Source of the DNA: Gammaproteobacteria bacterium
GTDB lineage: Bacteria > Pseudomonadota > Gammaproteobacteria > Burkholderiales > Gallionellaceae
Assembly: GCA_018813765.1 (NCBI GenBank)
Contig: JAHJBC010000001.1
Coordinates: 1 to 64,000 of the forward strand
Direction: 5' to 3'
DNA: 64,000 nucleotides
The position numbers and the translations under genes are program-made. The notes under the pieces were generated by a model, which was not told where the DNA came from, ran no database searches, and worked only from the letters and a program-made list of their open reading frames with translations. How positions within the stretch are numbered: position 1 is the first letter of the stretch; every line of letters begins with the position of its first letter. Below, piece after piece: positions 9,063-18,140 of the stretch.

Positions 9063-10679
9063 ATGCTGTCACTGGAGCCCACCGACGATCTGGCCAAACC
9101 CGCTTTCAAGGATGCGGCATCCTGCACGAAGTGGCTGAGCCAGTTGCAACTGACCAACCTGACGCTGGCGCAAAGCACGTTGCGTGCGCAGATCGACGAG
9201 TTCAACCGCCTCCCCATGCGCGGCAAGGATCGCTTACAGACGCTGGAGGCATTGCGCGAACCGGTCGCCGTCATCCAGTCCGATTACGCCAAAAGACTGG
9301 CCGGCAAGAAACTGCCCCTGACAGTGGAGGAATACACATCGCTGGTGGTGCTGACCAACGTGTGGCAGAGCATGCTCAACGGCTACCTGCGCTGCCTCCA
9401 GTCCAGCGAGACCGGCGACAGGTCGCTTTCCTCCGACGCCGCATTGCTCTCCCAGCGCAGCCTGTACTATTGCGGCCTGCAACTGTCGCAATTCCTGCGC
9501 ATGGGATACGAGCCGGACGGCACATCATGGCAGCATTTCCATGCCATCTATGCCCATATCGAAGAGCAGGGACTGCAACTGCAAGCCGTCGCCGACAAAT
9601 TCAACCACAAGGGTGGCGCCATTTCCTGCCGCACGCAGTATGTGAAACTGCTGCTGCAGCACCGTGCCCGCCTGCTCGGCTTGACGCGCAACCAATGGTT
9701 TATCGTCGATCGCTGGCTGGAAAACTGGAGCGATACCTTCAGTCTTGAGCCGCGCTGCACCATGACCCGCGAAGATGCGCCGCCGCTGGCTGTCGATCTT
9801 GAGGGCACGCACGGTTTCATCCCGGTATATCGCGCCAGCTCTGCCGCCAGCATGCGTTACATGGCGATGGTGCCGCTCTCGAAACTGATGCGCGTCAAGG
9901 TCATCCTGCTGCAGCAGGGGCAGTCGCCCAAGCAACTGGAACTCGGAGACGAGCTGGGCAGCAAGGAGTGTCTGGACCTGCTCAACCGTCTGCACCACTG
10001 CTGGTGCGGACACCGCAACGAGTCGCTGGCCGATGAGCCGCGCGATGCACCCGTGGTGCAGATGGTCCATGGCATCGAGAACATTTACGCGCATTTCGCG
10101 CACAAGCCTTTCAAGCCCCCGCGCAGCGACAGTATCGCCGAGAAGGAGGCTCAGCGTCAGATCGAGACCTTCGGCCGCGTGCTGGACGCGACCGACCGCC
10201 ACAATCTGGTGGAGCTCGGATTTGTCGCCGAGGAATGGAATGCGGAAGAGGACACCCTGCTGCAAGCGACCCTGCTGCGCCGGACGACCGTGGGCGAACG
10301 TCTCGGCCTGAACCAGGTCGTCTGCGTGCACAAGCCGGCAGTTCCGAGTTCAAAACTGGGCGTGATCACCACGGTCAGCGTCACCCGGGCCGGGCAGATC
10401 TATGTCGCCCTGCGTTACCTGCCGGGCGATCCGCAGGCTGTGATCGTACGCGCAACCTCGCGCGACGATCTGCTTTCCGGGGTGGCGGCGGCATTGCTGC
10501 TGCCCGAGATCAGCAAACTGCATATACCGGGCAGCCTGATCATCCCGCGCGACTGGTTCTGTAGCGGGCGCCAACTCGAAATCTCCCTGCCAAACAACCG
10601 CAAGCAGAGCGTGACGCTGGGTATCAGTGTGGAAAAAGGCAACGACTACGAACGGGTCAGCTTCACATTGGAGACTTAG
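9063..10679 (+). CDS. Conserved-looking protein of unknown function
   Basis: I do not recognise this 538-residue protein. It has no signal peptide or membrane segment and looks soluble and mixed alpha/beta, with a mostly helical first 230 residues and a beta-rich C-terminus (VSVTRAGQIYVALRYLP, QSVTLGISVEKGNDYERVSF). A PilZ-type c-di-GMP-binding fold was considered for the C-terminus, but no clear RxxxR ... D/NxSxxG pair is present. It follows the FAD oxidoreductase by 9 bases with a ribosome site (aggagcggcaaatg), so the two are probably cotranscribed. Its end overlaps the end of phoR by 17 bases. Confidence 0.75.
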   Translation: MLSLEPTDDLAKPAFKDAASCTKWLSQLQLTNLTLAQSTLRAQIDEFNRLPMRGKDRLQTLEALREPVAVIQSDYAKRLAGKKLPLTVEEYTSLVVLTNVWQSMLNGYLRCLQSSETGDRSLSSDAALLSQRSLYYCGLQLSQFLRMGYEPDGTSWQHFHAIYAHIEEQGLQLQAVADKFNHKGGAISCRTQYVKLLLQHRARLLGLTRNQWFIVDRWLENWSDTFSLEPRCTMTREDAPPLAVDLEGTHGFIPVYRASSAASMRYMAMVPLSKLMRVKVILLQQGQSPKQLELGDELGSKECLDLLNRLHHCWCGHRNESLADEPRDAPVVQMVHGIENIYAHFAHKPFKPPRSDSIAEKEAQRQIETFGRVLDATDRHNLVELGFVAEEWNAEEDTLLQATLLRRTTVGERLGLNQVVCVHKPAVPSSKLGVITTVSVTRAGQIYVALRYLPGDPQAVIVRATSRDDLLSGVAAALLLPEISKLHIPGSLIIPRDWFCSGRQLEISLPNNRKQSVTLGISVEKGNDYERVSFTLET

Positions 10680-11976
10680 TCTCCACCCAGAGGCGTTTGT
10701 CCGGAAACCTGATGCTGAAGGTACTGCCTTTTCCCTCTTCACTGGCCACTTCCAGCACCGCCTGGTGACGGTTGACGATGTGCTTGACGATGGCCAGCCC
10801 CAGGCCGGTGCCGCCGGTCTCGCGCGAGCGGCTGCGGTCCACACGATAGAAACGCTCGGTGAGCCTCGGTATATGCTCCGGCGCGATGCCGATGCCGCTG
10901 TCCTGCACGCTGAACACCGGACCGTCCGCGCCGACATGCCAGCGCAACACGATCTCCCCGCCCGGCGGCGTGTAGCGGATCGCATTGGACAGAAGGTTCC
11001 CCAGCGCGCTGCGCAGTTCACTGGCGCTGCCGTTGATCGACTCCTCGCTGTCGATCTCGGTTCGGAAGCGGTGCTTGCCGCCGCTTAGCGAACGCCCTTC
11101 CTCAAGCAGTATCCGCATCAGTTCCGGCATGTCCACCTTTTCCTCGTGCAATGCATTCTGCGCGTTCTCCAGCCGTGACAGCGTGAGCAGGTCGTCCACC
11201 AGATTTTCCATGCGCGAGGTCTGTTCACCCATCAGTTGCAGGGCGCGCCGCGCCATGTCGTTCTCCAGATTCGGCATGTCGCACAGCGTCTCGACGAATC
11301 CGTTGACCACGGTCAGCGGGGTGCGCAGTTCGTGCGATACGTTGGCGACGAAATCGCGGCGTATGGTCTCGATGCGCTCCAGATGGGTGATATCACGGCT
11401 GATCAGCAGCCGCTTGTTGGCGCCATAGGCGATGAGCTTGATGGACAGCACCAGTTCCTCGCGGTGCCTTCCACGCAGCACCAGCGGTTCGGTGAAATTG
11501 CTCATTGTCAGGTAGCGCACGAACTCGGGCTGGCGGGCAAGGTAGGTGATCTGCTGCCCGATGTCGCGCCCGCCATCCAGACCGAAATGGCGCTCGGCCA
11601 GCGGATTGCACCATTCGATGCGGTTTGCCTCGTCGAGAATGACGACCCCTTCGGGCAAGGCTGCAGCAGCCTGCTCCATCTGCTGCAGCGCAGACAAATG
11701 CTGTTTCTGTTCCAGGCGATAGCGCTTGATCAGCTTGTTGAGTTGCGAGAAGGCATCTTCCCACTGGTCATAGCCTTCCGGCACTGCCTGCCCTTCGGGG
11801 TCGGTCAGCCATTTGTCGAATGCGGCAAGGTTGCGCAGATGGAAGAACAGGCGCAAAGACATGGCCACGCCGAAGAACACCGCGGCAGGCAATGCGCTGG
11901 AGAACAGCCATACGACCAGTGAGAGCAGGAGCAGGGAAAACGGAAATACAAGGGCGCGTCGCCAGAAATCGCTCAC
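10663..11976 (-). CDS. phoR: Phosphate-regulon sensor histidine kinase
   Basis: A 437-residue inner-membrane kinase. Two hydrophobic segments lie at residues 8-40, then a PAS region (about 95-190, with EWCNPLAERHFG), the H-box NVSHELRTPLTVVNGFVETL (phospho-accepting His), and the ATP-binding domain with N-box LGNLLSNAIRYTPPGG, G1 VQDSGIGIAPEHIP and G2 TGGTGLGLAIVKH. It is encoded 65 bases after phoB on the same strand, the classical phoBR order. With PhoB it senses low phosphate through the Pst/PhoU system, which is not in the window. Confidence 0.95.
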   Translation of the reverse strand: MSDFWRRALVFPFSLLLLSLVVWLFSSALPAAVFFGVAMSLRLFFHLRNLAAFDKWLTDPEGQAVPEGYDQWEDAFSQLNKLIKRYRLEQKQHLSALQQMEQAAAALPEGVVILDEANRIEWCNPLAERHFGLDGGRDIGQQITYLARQPEFVRYLTMSNFTEPLVLRGRHREELVLSIKLIAYGANKRLLISRDITHLERIETIRRDFVANVSHELRTPLTVVNGFVETLCDMPNLENDMARRALQLMGEQTSRMENLVDDLLTLSRLENAQNALHEEKVDMPELMRILLEEGRSLSGGKHRFRTEIDSEESINGSASELRSALGNLLSNAIRYTPPGGEIVLRWHVGADGPVFSVQDSGIGIAPEHIPRLTERFYRVDRSRSRETGGTGLGLAIVKHIVNRHQAVLEVASEEGKGSTFSIRFPDKRLWVETKSPM

Positions 11977-12041
11977 AGCGTGACCTCAGGGGAATTTTGG
12001 CGACATTATACGGCGGTTGATGCGCGTTGCCGCGCGGAAGT

Positions 12042-12731
12042 TCATTCCTTTGAGAAACGGTAGCCGCTGCCGCGTACGGTCTGCACCAGATTGTCCAGAC
12101 CCGTTGGTTCAAGGGCCTGGCGCAGGCGGCGGATGTGGACATCGACGGTGCGTTCCTCGACGAATACATGGTCGCCCCATACCTGGTCAAGCAACTGGGC
12201 GCGGCTGTACACGCGCTCGACATGGGTCATGAAAAAGTGCAGAAGACGGAACTCGGTAGGCCCCAGTTCGATGTTCTGTCCTTTCGCGCTGACGCGGTGG
12301 GTGGTCGGCGACAGTTCCAGCCCCTCGACCTTCACCGTCTCGTCGCTCATCTGCGGCGCACGGCGTCTCAGCACGGCGCGGATGCGCGCCATCAGTTCGC
12401 GCGGCGAGAAAGGTTTGGTGATGTAGTCGTCCGCCCCCGATTCCAGGCCGAGTATCTTGTCGCGCTCGTCGGTGCGCGCGGTGAGCATGATGATGGGGAT
12501 GTCGCGCGTGCGCTGGTCAGCGCGCAGGCGCCGTGCCAGATCAATGCCGGAGGTGCCCGGCAACATCCAGTCCAGCAGGATCAGGTCTGGCAGGGCGCGG
12601 TTGATATGCGCCATCGCCGCTGCCGAATCCAGTGCCTGGATGGCTCGGAAGCCGCACTGGGCCACATTGAAGGCCAGCAGTTCCTGGATCGCCGGTTCGT
12701 CTTCCACCAATAATATGTTCGCTGTCGTCAT
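12042..12731 (-). CDS. phoB: Phosphate-regulon response regulator
   Basis: A 229-residue OmpR-type regulator. The receiver domain has the acidic pair in VEDEPA, the phospho-acceptor Asp in [15 protein letters not shown], and the switch Lys in [11 protein letters not shown]. The C-terminal winged helix ends [20 protein letters not shown]. The start is the ATG at 12731: gaggtggag lies 7-8 bases upstream, and the frame extension upstream uses only a TTG. A three-unit Pho box lies about 40 bases upstream, which points to autoregulation. Confidence 0.96.
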   Translation of the reverse strand: MTTANILLVEDEPAIQELLAFNVAQCGFRAIQALDSAAAMAHINRALPDLILLDWMLPGTSGIDLARRLRADQRTRDIPIIMLTARTDERDKILGLESGADDYITKPFSPRELMARIRAVLRRRAPQMSDETVKVEGLELSPTTHRVSAKGQNIELGPTEFRLLHFFMTHVERVYSRAQLLDQVWGDHVFVEERTVDVHIRRLRQALEPTGLDNLVQTVRGSGYRFSKE

Positions 12732-12770
12732 CTTTTTCTCCACCTCTCTTTTCAAGTTACTTGCGATGGT

Positions 12771-12799
12771 ATGAAAGAATTATGACAGTAACATGACAC
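12771..12799 (-). promoter_or_regulatory. Pho box upstream of phoB
   Basis: On the minus strand the hexamers TGTCAT, TGTCAT and TTTCAT occur at exact 11-base steps (left ends at 12793, 12782 and 12771 on the plus strand), as in the PhoB-binding direct repeat. It begins just beyond the stop codon of the upstream symporter gene and lies 40 bases before the phoB ATG, so it fits activation of phoBR by PhoB itself. Confidence 0.85.
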
Positions 12800-12802
12800 T
12801 GG

Positions 12803-14272
12803 CTATTCCGTTGTTTGCCCGCTAGTGCGGTGAGGATGACTTTCACCCCCCTCTTGCGACCCCGGCTCGGACAACAGCGAACCGGCCACCATGCCGATGA
12901 TGCTCATCAGGAAGCCCGCGAATTGCGGCGGGATATCGCCCTCGGGCGCCAGGAACTCCAGCGGCAACCAGGTTGCAACACCCAGGCCCATCGCCAGATA
13001 GGCACCCAATGTCGTGGCGCGCTTCCAGTACAGCCCCGCCACCAGCGGCGTGAAGGCCAGCACCAGCGTCACCTTGTAGGCATTCTCCACCATCTGGTGG
13101 ATACCGGTCTCCTGGTCCAGCGCCCACAGCGCATACAGCGTGACGCAGACCGAGAAGATGGCCACCACCCAGCGCGTCATCACCAGCATCTTGTGGTCGG
13201 ACAGGTTCTTGCGCGTGATCCAGCCCTTGAGCACGTTCTCGGACAGCGTGACCGAAGGCGCCAGCAGCGTGCCGGAGGCCGTGCTCATGATCACCGACAA
13301 CAATGCGCCATAAAAGATAACCTGCGCCAATAGCGGAAGATGGCCCTTGACCAGTTCCGGCAGCAGTTTCTGGCTGTCTTCCGCCATCCACCTGGCGGTC
13401 AGTTCCGGGTCGATCAGATTGGCCGAGTAGGCGAGGAAGATCGGCACGGCGGCAAAGGCAAAGTAGGCCACACCGCCCAGCACCGTGCCCCACACCGCGA
13501 CGTTCTCGTTCTTTGAGGAGTTGGCGCGCTGGAACACGTCCTGTTGCGGGATTGAACCGAAGCCCATGGTAAGCAGTCCCGAAATGAAAGCGACCATGGC
13601 CACCGCGTTCATCTCCGGCCAGAAGTGGAATTTTTCGTTCTGCGCCGCATGTTCGATCACCGGCGCCACGCCGCCAGTCATGCTGCTCACCAGCCAAGCG
13701 ATGTAGAGCAGGCCGACCACGATGATGATCATCTGGAAGAAAGTGGTGAGCGCCACCGACCACATGCCGCCGTATAGCGTATACATCAGCACGATCGCAG
13801 CACCGATCATGATGCCCTGCGCCTGCGTGATCTGGCCGTCGGACAGCACGTTGAACACCAGCCCCAGCGCGGTGACCTGCGCCGACACCCAGCCCAGATA
13901 GGACAGCGCGATGGCGATACCGGCAATGACCTCGACCTTGTGGCCGTAGCGCTGGCGGTAGAAATCGCCGATGGTGAGCAGGTTCATGCGGTAGAGCTTG
14001 CGCGCGAAGAACAGGCCGAACAGCACCAGGCACAACGAAGCGCCGAACGGATCGGAGATCAGCCCGCCCAGATCCTCTTCCATAAAAGTGGCCGGGATGC
14101 CGAGCACGGTCTCGGCGCCGAACCAGGTGGCGAACACCATGGCCAGCACGATATAGATGGGCAGCGAGCGCCCGGCGGTGATGTAGTCGCGCGCGTTGTG
14201 CACCTTGGTGGCCGCGTACATGCCGATGCCAACGGAAAGGATCAGATACAAGAAGACAAAACCGATCAACAT
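12803..14272 (-). CDS. Sodium:solute symporter family transporter
   Basis: A 489-residue polytopic inner-membrane protein with about 13 hydrophobic segments and the SSS-family look: TAGRSLPIYIVLAMVFATWF near the N-terminus, MYTLYGGMWSVALTTFFQ in the middle, and GFGSIPQQDVFQRA before the mid-protein helices. The family couples sodium entry to uptake of amino acids, sugars or carboxylates; the substrate cannot be told here. The last 20 residues are a polar tail (EGGESHPHRTSGQTTE). It is monocistronic, as a terminator separates it from the peroxiredoxin gene upstream. Confidence 0.9.
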   Translation of the reverse strand: MLIGFVFLYLILSVGIGMYAATKVHNARDYITAGRSLPIYIVLAMVFATWFGAETVLGIPATFMEEDLGGLISDPFGASLCLVLFGLFFARKLYRMNLLTIGDFYRQRYGHKVEVIAGIAIALSYLGWVSAQVTALGLVFNVLSDGQITQAQGIMIGAAIVLMYTLYGGMWSVALTTFFQMIIIVVGLLYIAWLVSSMTGGVAPVIEHAAQNEKFHFWPEMNAVAMVAFISGLLTMGFGSIPQQDVFQRANSSKNENVAVWGTVLGGVAYFAFAAVPIFLAYSANLIDPELTARWMAEDSQKLLPELVKGHLPLLAQVIFYGALLSVIMSTASGTLLAPSVTLSENVLKGWITRKNLSDHKMLVMTRWVVAIFSVCVTLYALWALDQETGIHQMVENAYKVTLVLAFTPLVAGLYWKRATTLGAYLAMGLGVATWLPLEFLAPEGDIPPQFAGFLMSIIGMVAGSLLSEPGSQEGGESHPHRTSGQTTE

Positions 14273-14330
14273 GATGGACTCTCGCTCGAATTCACGACGA
14301 CGCGGATTCTAGCAGCACATTCAGAAATAC

Positions 14331-14358
14331 AAAAAGGCTCCCGCAGGAGCCTTTTTGG
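14331..14358 (-). terminator. Rho-independent terminator after the peroxiredoxin gene
   Basis: The stem aaaaaggctcc / ggagccttttt with loop cgca is flanked by T-runs on both strands. On the minus strand it ends transcription from the gene at 14373-14972 before the symporter. Confidence 0.9.
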
Positions 14359-14372
14359 GGGTAAGCAGCCGC

Positions 14373-14972
14373 TTACAGTTCCTTGGCGTGCGAGGCCAGA
14401 TACTTGGCCACACCATCCGGCGATGCGTTCATGCCGGCCTTGCCCTTGGCCCAACCAGCCGGGCAGACTTCGCCATGTTCTTCGGTGAACTGCAGCGCGT
14501 CGACCATGCGCAGCATCTCGTCGATGTTGCGGCCCAGCGGCAGGTCGTTCACCACCTGATGGCGCACGAGGCCCTTCTTGTCGATCAGGAAGGAACCGCG
14601 GAACGCCACGCCGCCGCCTGCTTCGACATCATAAGCCTTGGCGATCTCGTGCTTGATGTCAGCCACCATGGGATAGCCGACCTGGCCGATGCCGCCCTTG
14701 TCCACCGGGGTGTTCTTCCAGGCCAGGTGGGTGTACTGCGAGTCGATGGAAACGCCGATCACTTCCACGCCGCGCTTCTTGAACTCGTCCAGACGGTGGT
14801 CGAAGGCGATCAGCTCGGACGGGCACACGAAGGTGAAGTCCAGCGGCCAGAAGAAGACCACAGCGTATTTGCCCTTGGTGGCTTCGGAAAGGGTGAGGGG
14901 TTTGATCTCATTGTTTCCCATTACTGCGGTTGCGGTGAAATCGGGAGCTTGCTTACCTACGAGTACGGCCAT
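14373..14972 (-). CDS. 2-Cys peroxiredoxin (AhpC/TSA family)
   Basis: A 199-residue typical 2-Cys peroxiredoxin that reduces hydrogen and alkyl peroxides. The peroxidatic Cys is in FFWPLDFTFVCPSELIAF (about residue 50) and the resolving Cys in HGEVCPAGWAKG (about 170). The start ATG has a good AAGGAG ribosome site 7 bases upstream. It is a single-gene unit with its own terminator. No OxyR site was identified by eye. It could be called ahpC or prx; no AhpF partner is in the window. Confidence 0.95.
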   Translation of the reverse strand: MAVLVGKQAPDFTATAVMGNNEIKPLTLSEATKGKYAVVFFWPLDFTFVCPSELIAFDHRLDEFKKRGVEVIGVSIDSQYTHLAWKNTPVDKGGIGQVGYPMVADIKHEIAKAYDVEAGGGVAFRGSFLIDKKGLVRHQVVNDLPLGRNIDEMLRMVDALQFTEEHGEVCPAGWAKGKAGMNASPDGVAKYLASHAKEL

Positions 14973-15169
14973 TTTGTTCTCCTTGGAGTGGTTGCGTTTT
15001 GGTTGACTGAATTGCTAGGGTATGCAATTTACCAGATGCGCCAGTAGTGTCAACCGGATGTTGAAAGTTTTTTCGCATCGCTATCGGAAAGGCGGCGAAA
15101 CCAGAAATGCACCGCCAAATTCCCACCAGCAGGTCGGGAGCCGGGATACCAGCTCCCGCAGAAACGCTA

Positions 15170-15754
15170 TCAGGCAGCTTTGCCGGTACGGTGCTTGCCG
15201 CCGATCATGGCGTGCAACATCTGCACGATGACCGCACAGCCGATATAGATCACCGCAACTGTGACGTAGGAACCGTAATACTGCGCGACGCTGGCGGTGA
15301 ATTCGGCAACGCCCATGCTGCCGAAATAGCCGGCGAGCAGATAGAAGCTCACATTGGCGATCACGAAGGCCAGGCTGCCCGCCGCCACGGCCGCCGCAAG
15401 CAGGCCGAACATGCCCTTGCCGCTCAGGTCATGGCGCGGGGCATACCAGCGACCGACGAACCACAATGCCGAATAGGAGAAAACGAGGAAACCGTAGGCC
15501 TGGGTCACACACCAGCCGCTGATGCCCGCGAAATTGATCGCGTAGTAATCCACCAGCGCCGCTTCGACCAGGAACAAGGCGAGGATCGCCAGCGCGCCGC
15601 GCACGCGACCAAGGAACAGGCCGGCAAGGAAGAACACGGCATACGAGGCATCGGGCAAAGCCACCGACGAACCGAAGTGGTTGAAACGCGTCAGCGCCAT
15701 CAGCGACACCAGCGCCGCAGCGATCCAGAATGTTCGATTTTGCAAGATATTCAT
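15170..15754 (-). CDS. Small polytopic membrane protein in the cobalamin-controlled unit
   Basis: A 194-residue protein with about 5-6 hydrophobic segments (for example FWIAAALVSLMALTRF, AVFFLAGLFLGRVRGALAIL, GLLAAAVAAGSLAFVIANV, VTVAVIYIGCAVIVQ). It lies 94 bases downstream of btuB on the same strand, with no terminator seen between them, so it is probably under the same cobalamin riboswitch. Size and topology fit a substrate-binding (S) subunit of an ECF vitamin transporter, which would carry cobalamin or a precursor across the inner membrane. That function is inferred from context only. Confidence 0.8.
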   Translation of the reverse strand: MNILQNRTFWIAAALVSLMALTRFNHFGSSVALPDASYAVFFLAGLFLGRVRGALAILALFLVEAALVDYYAINFAGISGWCVTQAYGFLVFSYSALWFVGRWYAPRHDLSGKGMFGLLAAAVAAGSLAFVIANVSFYLLAGYFGSMGVAEFTASVAQYYGSYVTVAVIYIGCAVIVQMLHAMIGGKHRTGKAA

Positions 15755-15848
15755 GGTGTCTCCTTGAATGGGGTTATGCCGTGCGGATTGGCCAGAACTT
15801 TAGCAGAAAAGACCGGACCGGGCGACCTGCACCCGGCCCTGCCAGATA

Positions 15849-17714
15849 TCAACGGTAGCTCAGGCCAACGAACAGGGTACGACCCAAGGCGCTATATCCG
15901 TGCGCCGGCATGTAGTCCTTGTCGAGCAGGTTGTCCACGCGCGCAGACAATTCCAGATGCCCGCCAAGCGCATAGTTCGCGGTCAGGTTCACCACGTCAT
16001 AGGCATCGAGTTCCGTCCGCGCAAAGATATTGATGTCGACATCGGTGCGTGAACCGCTATGCTGCCACTCCGCGCCGGCACGCAGTGCGCCGATGCTCCG
16101 CGTGACGCCGACGGTGCTGAAATGCTTCGCCCTGCGCAACAGGGCCTGTCCGGTCTGCGCATCGCGCGGATCCTGCCAGGTCGCCGCCACGTTCACACCG
16201 GTATCGCCGAACTGGCCGTTGTAGGTCAGTTCCACACCATCGATGCGCGCTTCGTTGAGGTTGACCATGGTCGAGGCCGGCAGGGTGTTGATGACGATGA
16301 GGTCGCGGATGCGGTTGTCGAAATACACCACATCCAGTCTCTGCCCTTCATGCGCGAAATGCGCCCCCAGTTCGAGGTTGCGCGAGCGCTCCGGTTTCAG
16401 GTCAGGGTTGCCGGAATAGGAATAGCCAAAGCCGTAATCGGTGAACGGATAGAACAGGTCGTTCAGCGTCGGCGCCTTGAAGGCGGTCGCCATGTTCGCC
16501 GTAACACGCCATGCCTCGCCCAATGCATGGCCCACACCGACCAACCATGTGTTCGCCGTGCCGAAATCGGAATAACGATCCTGGCGCAAATTAACCTGCA
16601 CCTGGTGCGCTCCGATATAGCCGCTATATCCGGCGAACAGGCTGTCATCGGTACGGCTGGTGCGTGTGTACTGCGTGCTGCTGGCGACTTGCTGCTTCAG
16701 CTTCTCCAGTCCGATGACCAGCATATCGCTTTCGCCAACAGCCAGCGTGTTCTGCCATAACAGCAGGTCGCTGGTGGTCTTGAATTGCGCACCATTCATC
16801 ATATCGGGCACACCATTCAAAAAGTTTTGCGTGTCGTCCATCCCCCGCGACAATTGCAGCCTGCTCTGCCAGTTCTCCCCCAGACGGTTCTCCGAGACGG
16901 CGGCAAACTTCCGGATGTGCGCCACGCTGTTGTGCACATCAGTTGCCGAGGCAAAAAAACCGGAGTTATCCCTCTGATTGGTGGCATCGCTGTCGAACAG
17001 CGATGCAGACAGGCTGTTCGCATCACCGAAGGCATGGCGCACGTTCACCGTAACACTGGCGTTGTCATAGCCGTCTTTGTCCGGATTGACGTTGCTCGCC
17101 ACTGCCGGATCGATGGCCGAAACGCCATCCGTCTTGAATTTCGAGAGCTGTACATTGAATGCAGTGTCTTTCATCTCGCCACCGAACCCTGCAGAAGCGC
17201 GCCGTGTGTTATGCGACCCTGCACCGACACTGCCATTGAAGGATGGCGCACCCTTGCCGCGCCGGGTGAAGATCTGGATCACGCCGCCGATGGCCTCGGA
17301 GCCGTACAGGCTGCTGACGTTGCCGCGCACGACTTCGATGCGCTCGATCTGATCCAGCATCAACTGGTCGATCTGCGTTGTGCCTGCCGTCGCCGAGCCG
17401 ATGCGCACACCGTCCAGCAGCACCAGCGTGTGGCTGGAGTTCGTGCCGCGCATGAACAGGCTGCTCTGTTTGCCGGTGCCGCCGCTCTGGTACACCTCCA
17501 CCCCGGCCAGACCTTTCAACAAGGCGGGGACATCGGCCGCCTGCGAGGCCTCGATATCCTTGCGGGTGATGACTGTGGTGTGCGACAGGGTTTGCGCCAG
17601 AGTCTGTTCCGTGCGCGAGGCAGTCACCACCACTTCGTCCAACGTTTCGGTTGCGGCTTGCGCCAGGGGAGTTGCCGCCAGCAGTATCGCGGCGAGAGAG
17701 AGTTTTCGTTTCAT
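15849..17714 (-). CDS. btuB: TonB-dependent outer-membrane receptor, vitamin B12 type
   Basis: A 621-residue outer-membrane receptor. The start is the ATG at 17714 (MKRKLSLAAILLAATPLAQA, a clear signal peptide cut before ATE); the frame extends 8 codons further, which would spoil the signal peptide. The TonB box is ETLDEVVVTASR at the mature N-terminus, followed by the plug domain (LDGVRIGSATAGTTQ, VRGNVSSLYGSEAIGGVIQI) and a beta barrel ending in GRTLFVGLSYR with a C-terminal aromatic pattern. A cobalamin riboswitch just upstream supports a role in cobalamin uptake. Confidence 0.93.
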   Translation of the reverse strand: MKRKLSLAAILLAATPLAQAATETLDEVVVTASRTEQTLAQTLSHTTVITRKDIEASQAADVPALLKGLAGVEVYQSGGTGKQSSLFMRGTNSSHTLVLLDGVRIGSATAGTTQIDQLMLDQIERIEVVRGNVSSLYGSEAIGGVIQIFTRRGKGAPSFNGSVGAGSHNTRRASAGFGGEMKDTAFNVQLSKFKTDGVSAIDPAVASNVNPDKDGYDNASVTVNVRHAFGDANSLSASLFDSDATNQRDNSGFFASATDVHNSVAHIRKFAAVSENRLGENWQSRLQLSRGMDDTQNFLNGVPDMMNGAQFKTTSDLLLWQNTLAVGESDMLVIGLEKLKQQVASSTQYTRTSRTDDSLFAGYSGYIGAHQVQVNLRQDRYSDFGTANTWLVGVGHALGEAWRVTANMATAFKAPTLNDLFYPFTDYGFGYSYSGNPDLKPERSRNLELGAHFAHEGQRLDVVYFDNRIRDLIVINTLPASTMVNLNEARIDGVELTYNGQFGDTGVNVAATWQDPRDAQTGQALLRRAKHFSTVGVTRSIGALRAGAEWQHSGSRTDVDINIFARTELDAYDVVNLTANYALGGHLELSARVDNLLDKDYMPAHGYSALGRTLFVGLSYR

Positions 17715-17844
17715 GATGATTCCTGAATTAAGTTCCAAGCGACCCCGTTGGAACGTTGAATAAAATCAGGAGATGCGGCGGGAAGAAAGAATGAACCTTG
17801 AAAGATTGGCATCCATGCGCCCCACGCGCATATCCTGAACCTCG

Positions 17845-18040
17845 CCCAAGGCCGGTATCCGGGCTCACAAGTCTTGATCTGCCGCCTTCCCATGCTTATG
17901 CACAGTGGCCGATTGGCAAATCCACACTTGCTTACCGTTGCGGGGGCAGCACAGGCATCGGAGTTAATACTTCCTCACCTGTTTCCCGTTTAACTGAAAG
18001 GCTCACGCCTTTCTGCACCTTGAAGCAGGCGTGATTCTAC
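17845..18040 (-). ncRNA. Cobalamin (AdoCbl) riboswitch
   Basis: Read on the minus strand, the region shows the conserved order of the family: an acaggtgaggaagt-like P3 region, GCCCCCGCAACGGTAAG, CCACTGTGCATAAGC, GGGAAGGCGGCAGA, then the B12 box GAGCCCGGATACCGGCC at 17850-17866. It ends about 130 bases before the btuB ATG, leaving room for an expression platform that blocks translation or transcription when cobalamin is bound. Confidence 0.95.
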
Positions 18041-18104
18041 CAGAGCTTTTACAGGCGCTTACCCCCCAAAATACCAAAACACTTGCAAAACACTCCGTTA
18101 GCAA

Positions 18105-18134
18105 TTGACTTAACAGGGTTTTTAAATTTATAGT
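18105..18134 (+). promoter_or_regulatory. Candidate sigma-70 promoter of the zap genes
   Basis: TTGACT (18105-18110) and TATAGT (18129-18134) are 18 bases apart. The -10 box ends only 6 bases before the ATG at 18141, and no Shine-Dalgarno sequence is seen, so the message may be leaderless. Confidence 0.5.
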
Positions 18135-18140
18135 TCGGAC

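Noticed and set aside
15131-15160. A B12-box-like sequence (agccgggataccagc) on the plus strand beyond the end of the btuB-linked membrane protein gene.
   Set aside because: The rest of the cobalamin aptamer (the P3-P6 core with CCGCCACTG) is missing, and there is no plus-strand gene in a position to be controlled. The hairpin gggagc / gctccc explains part of the match.
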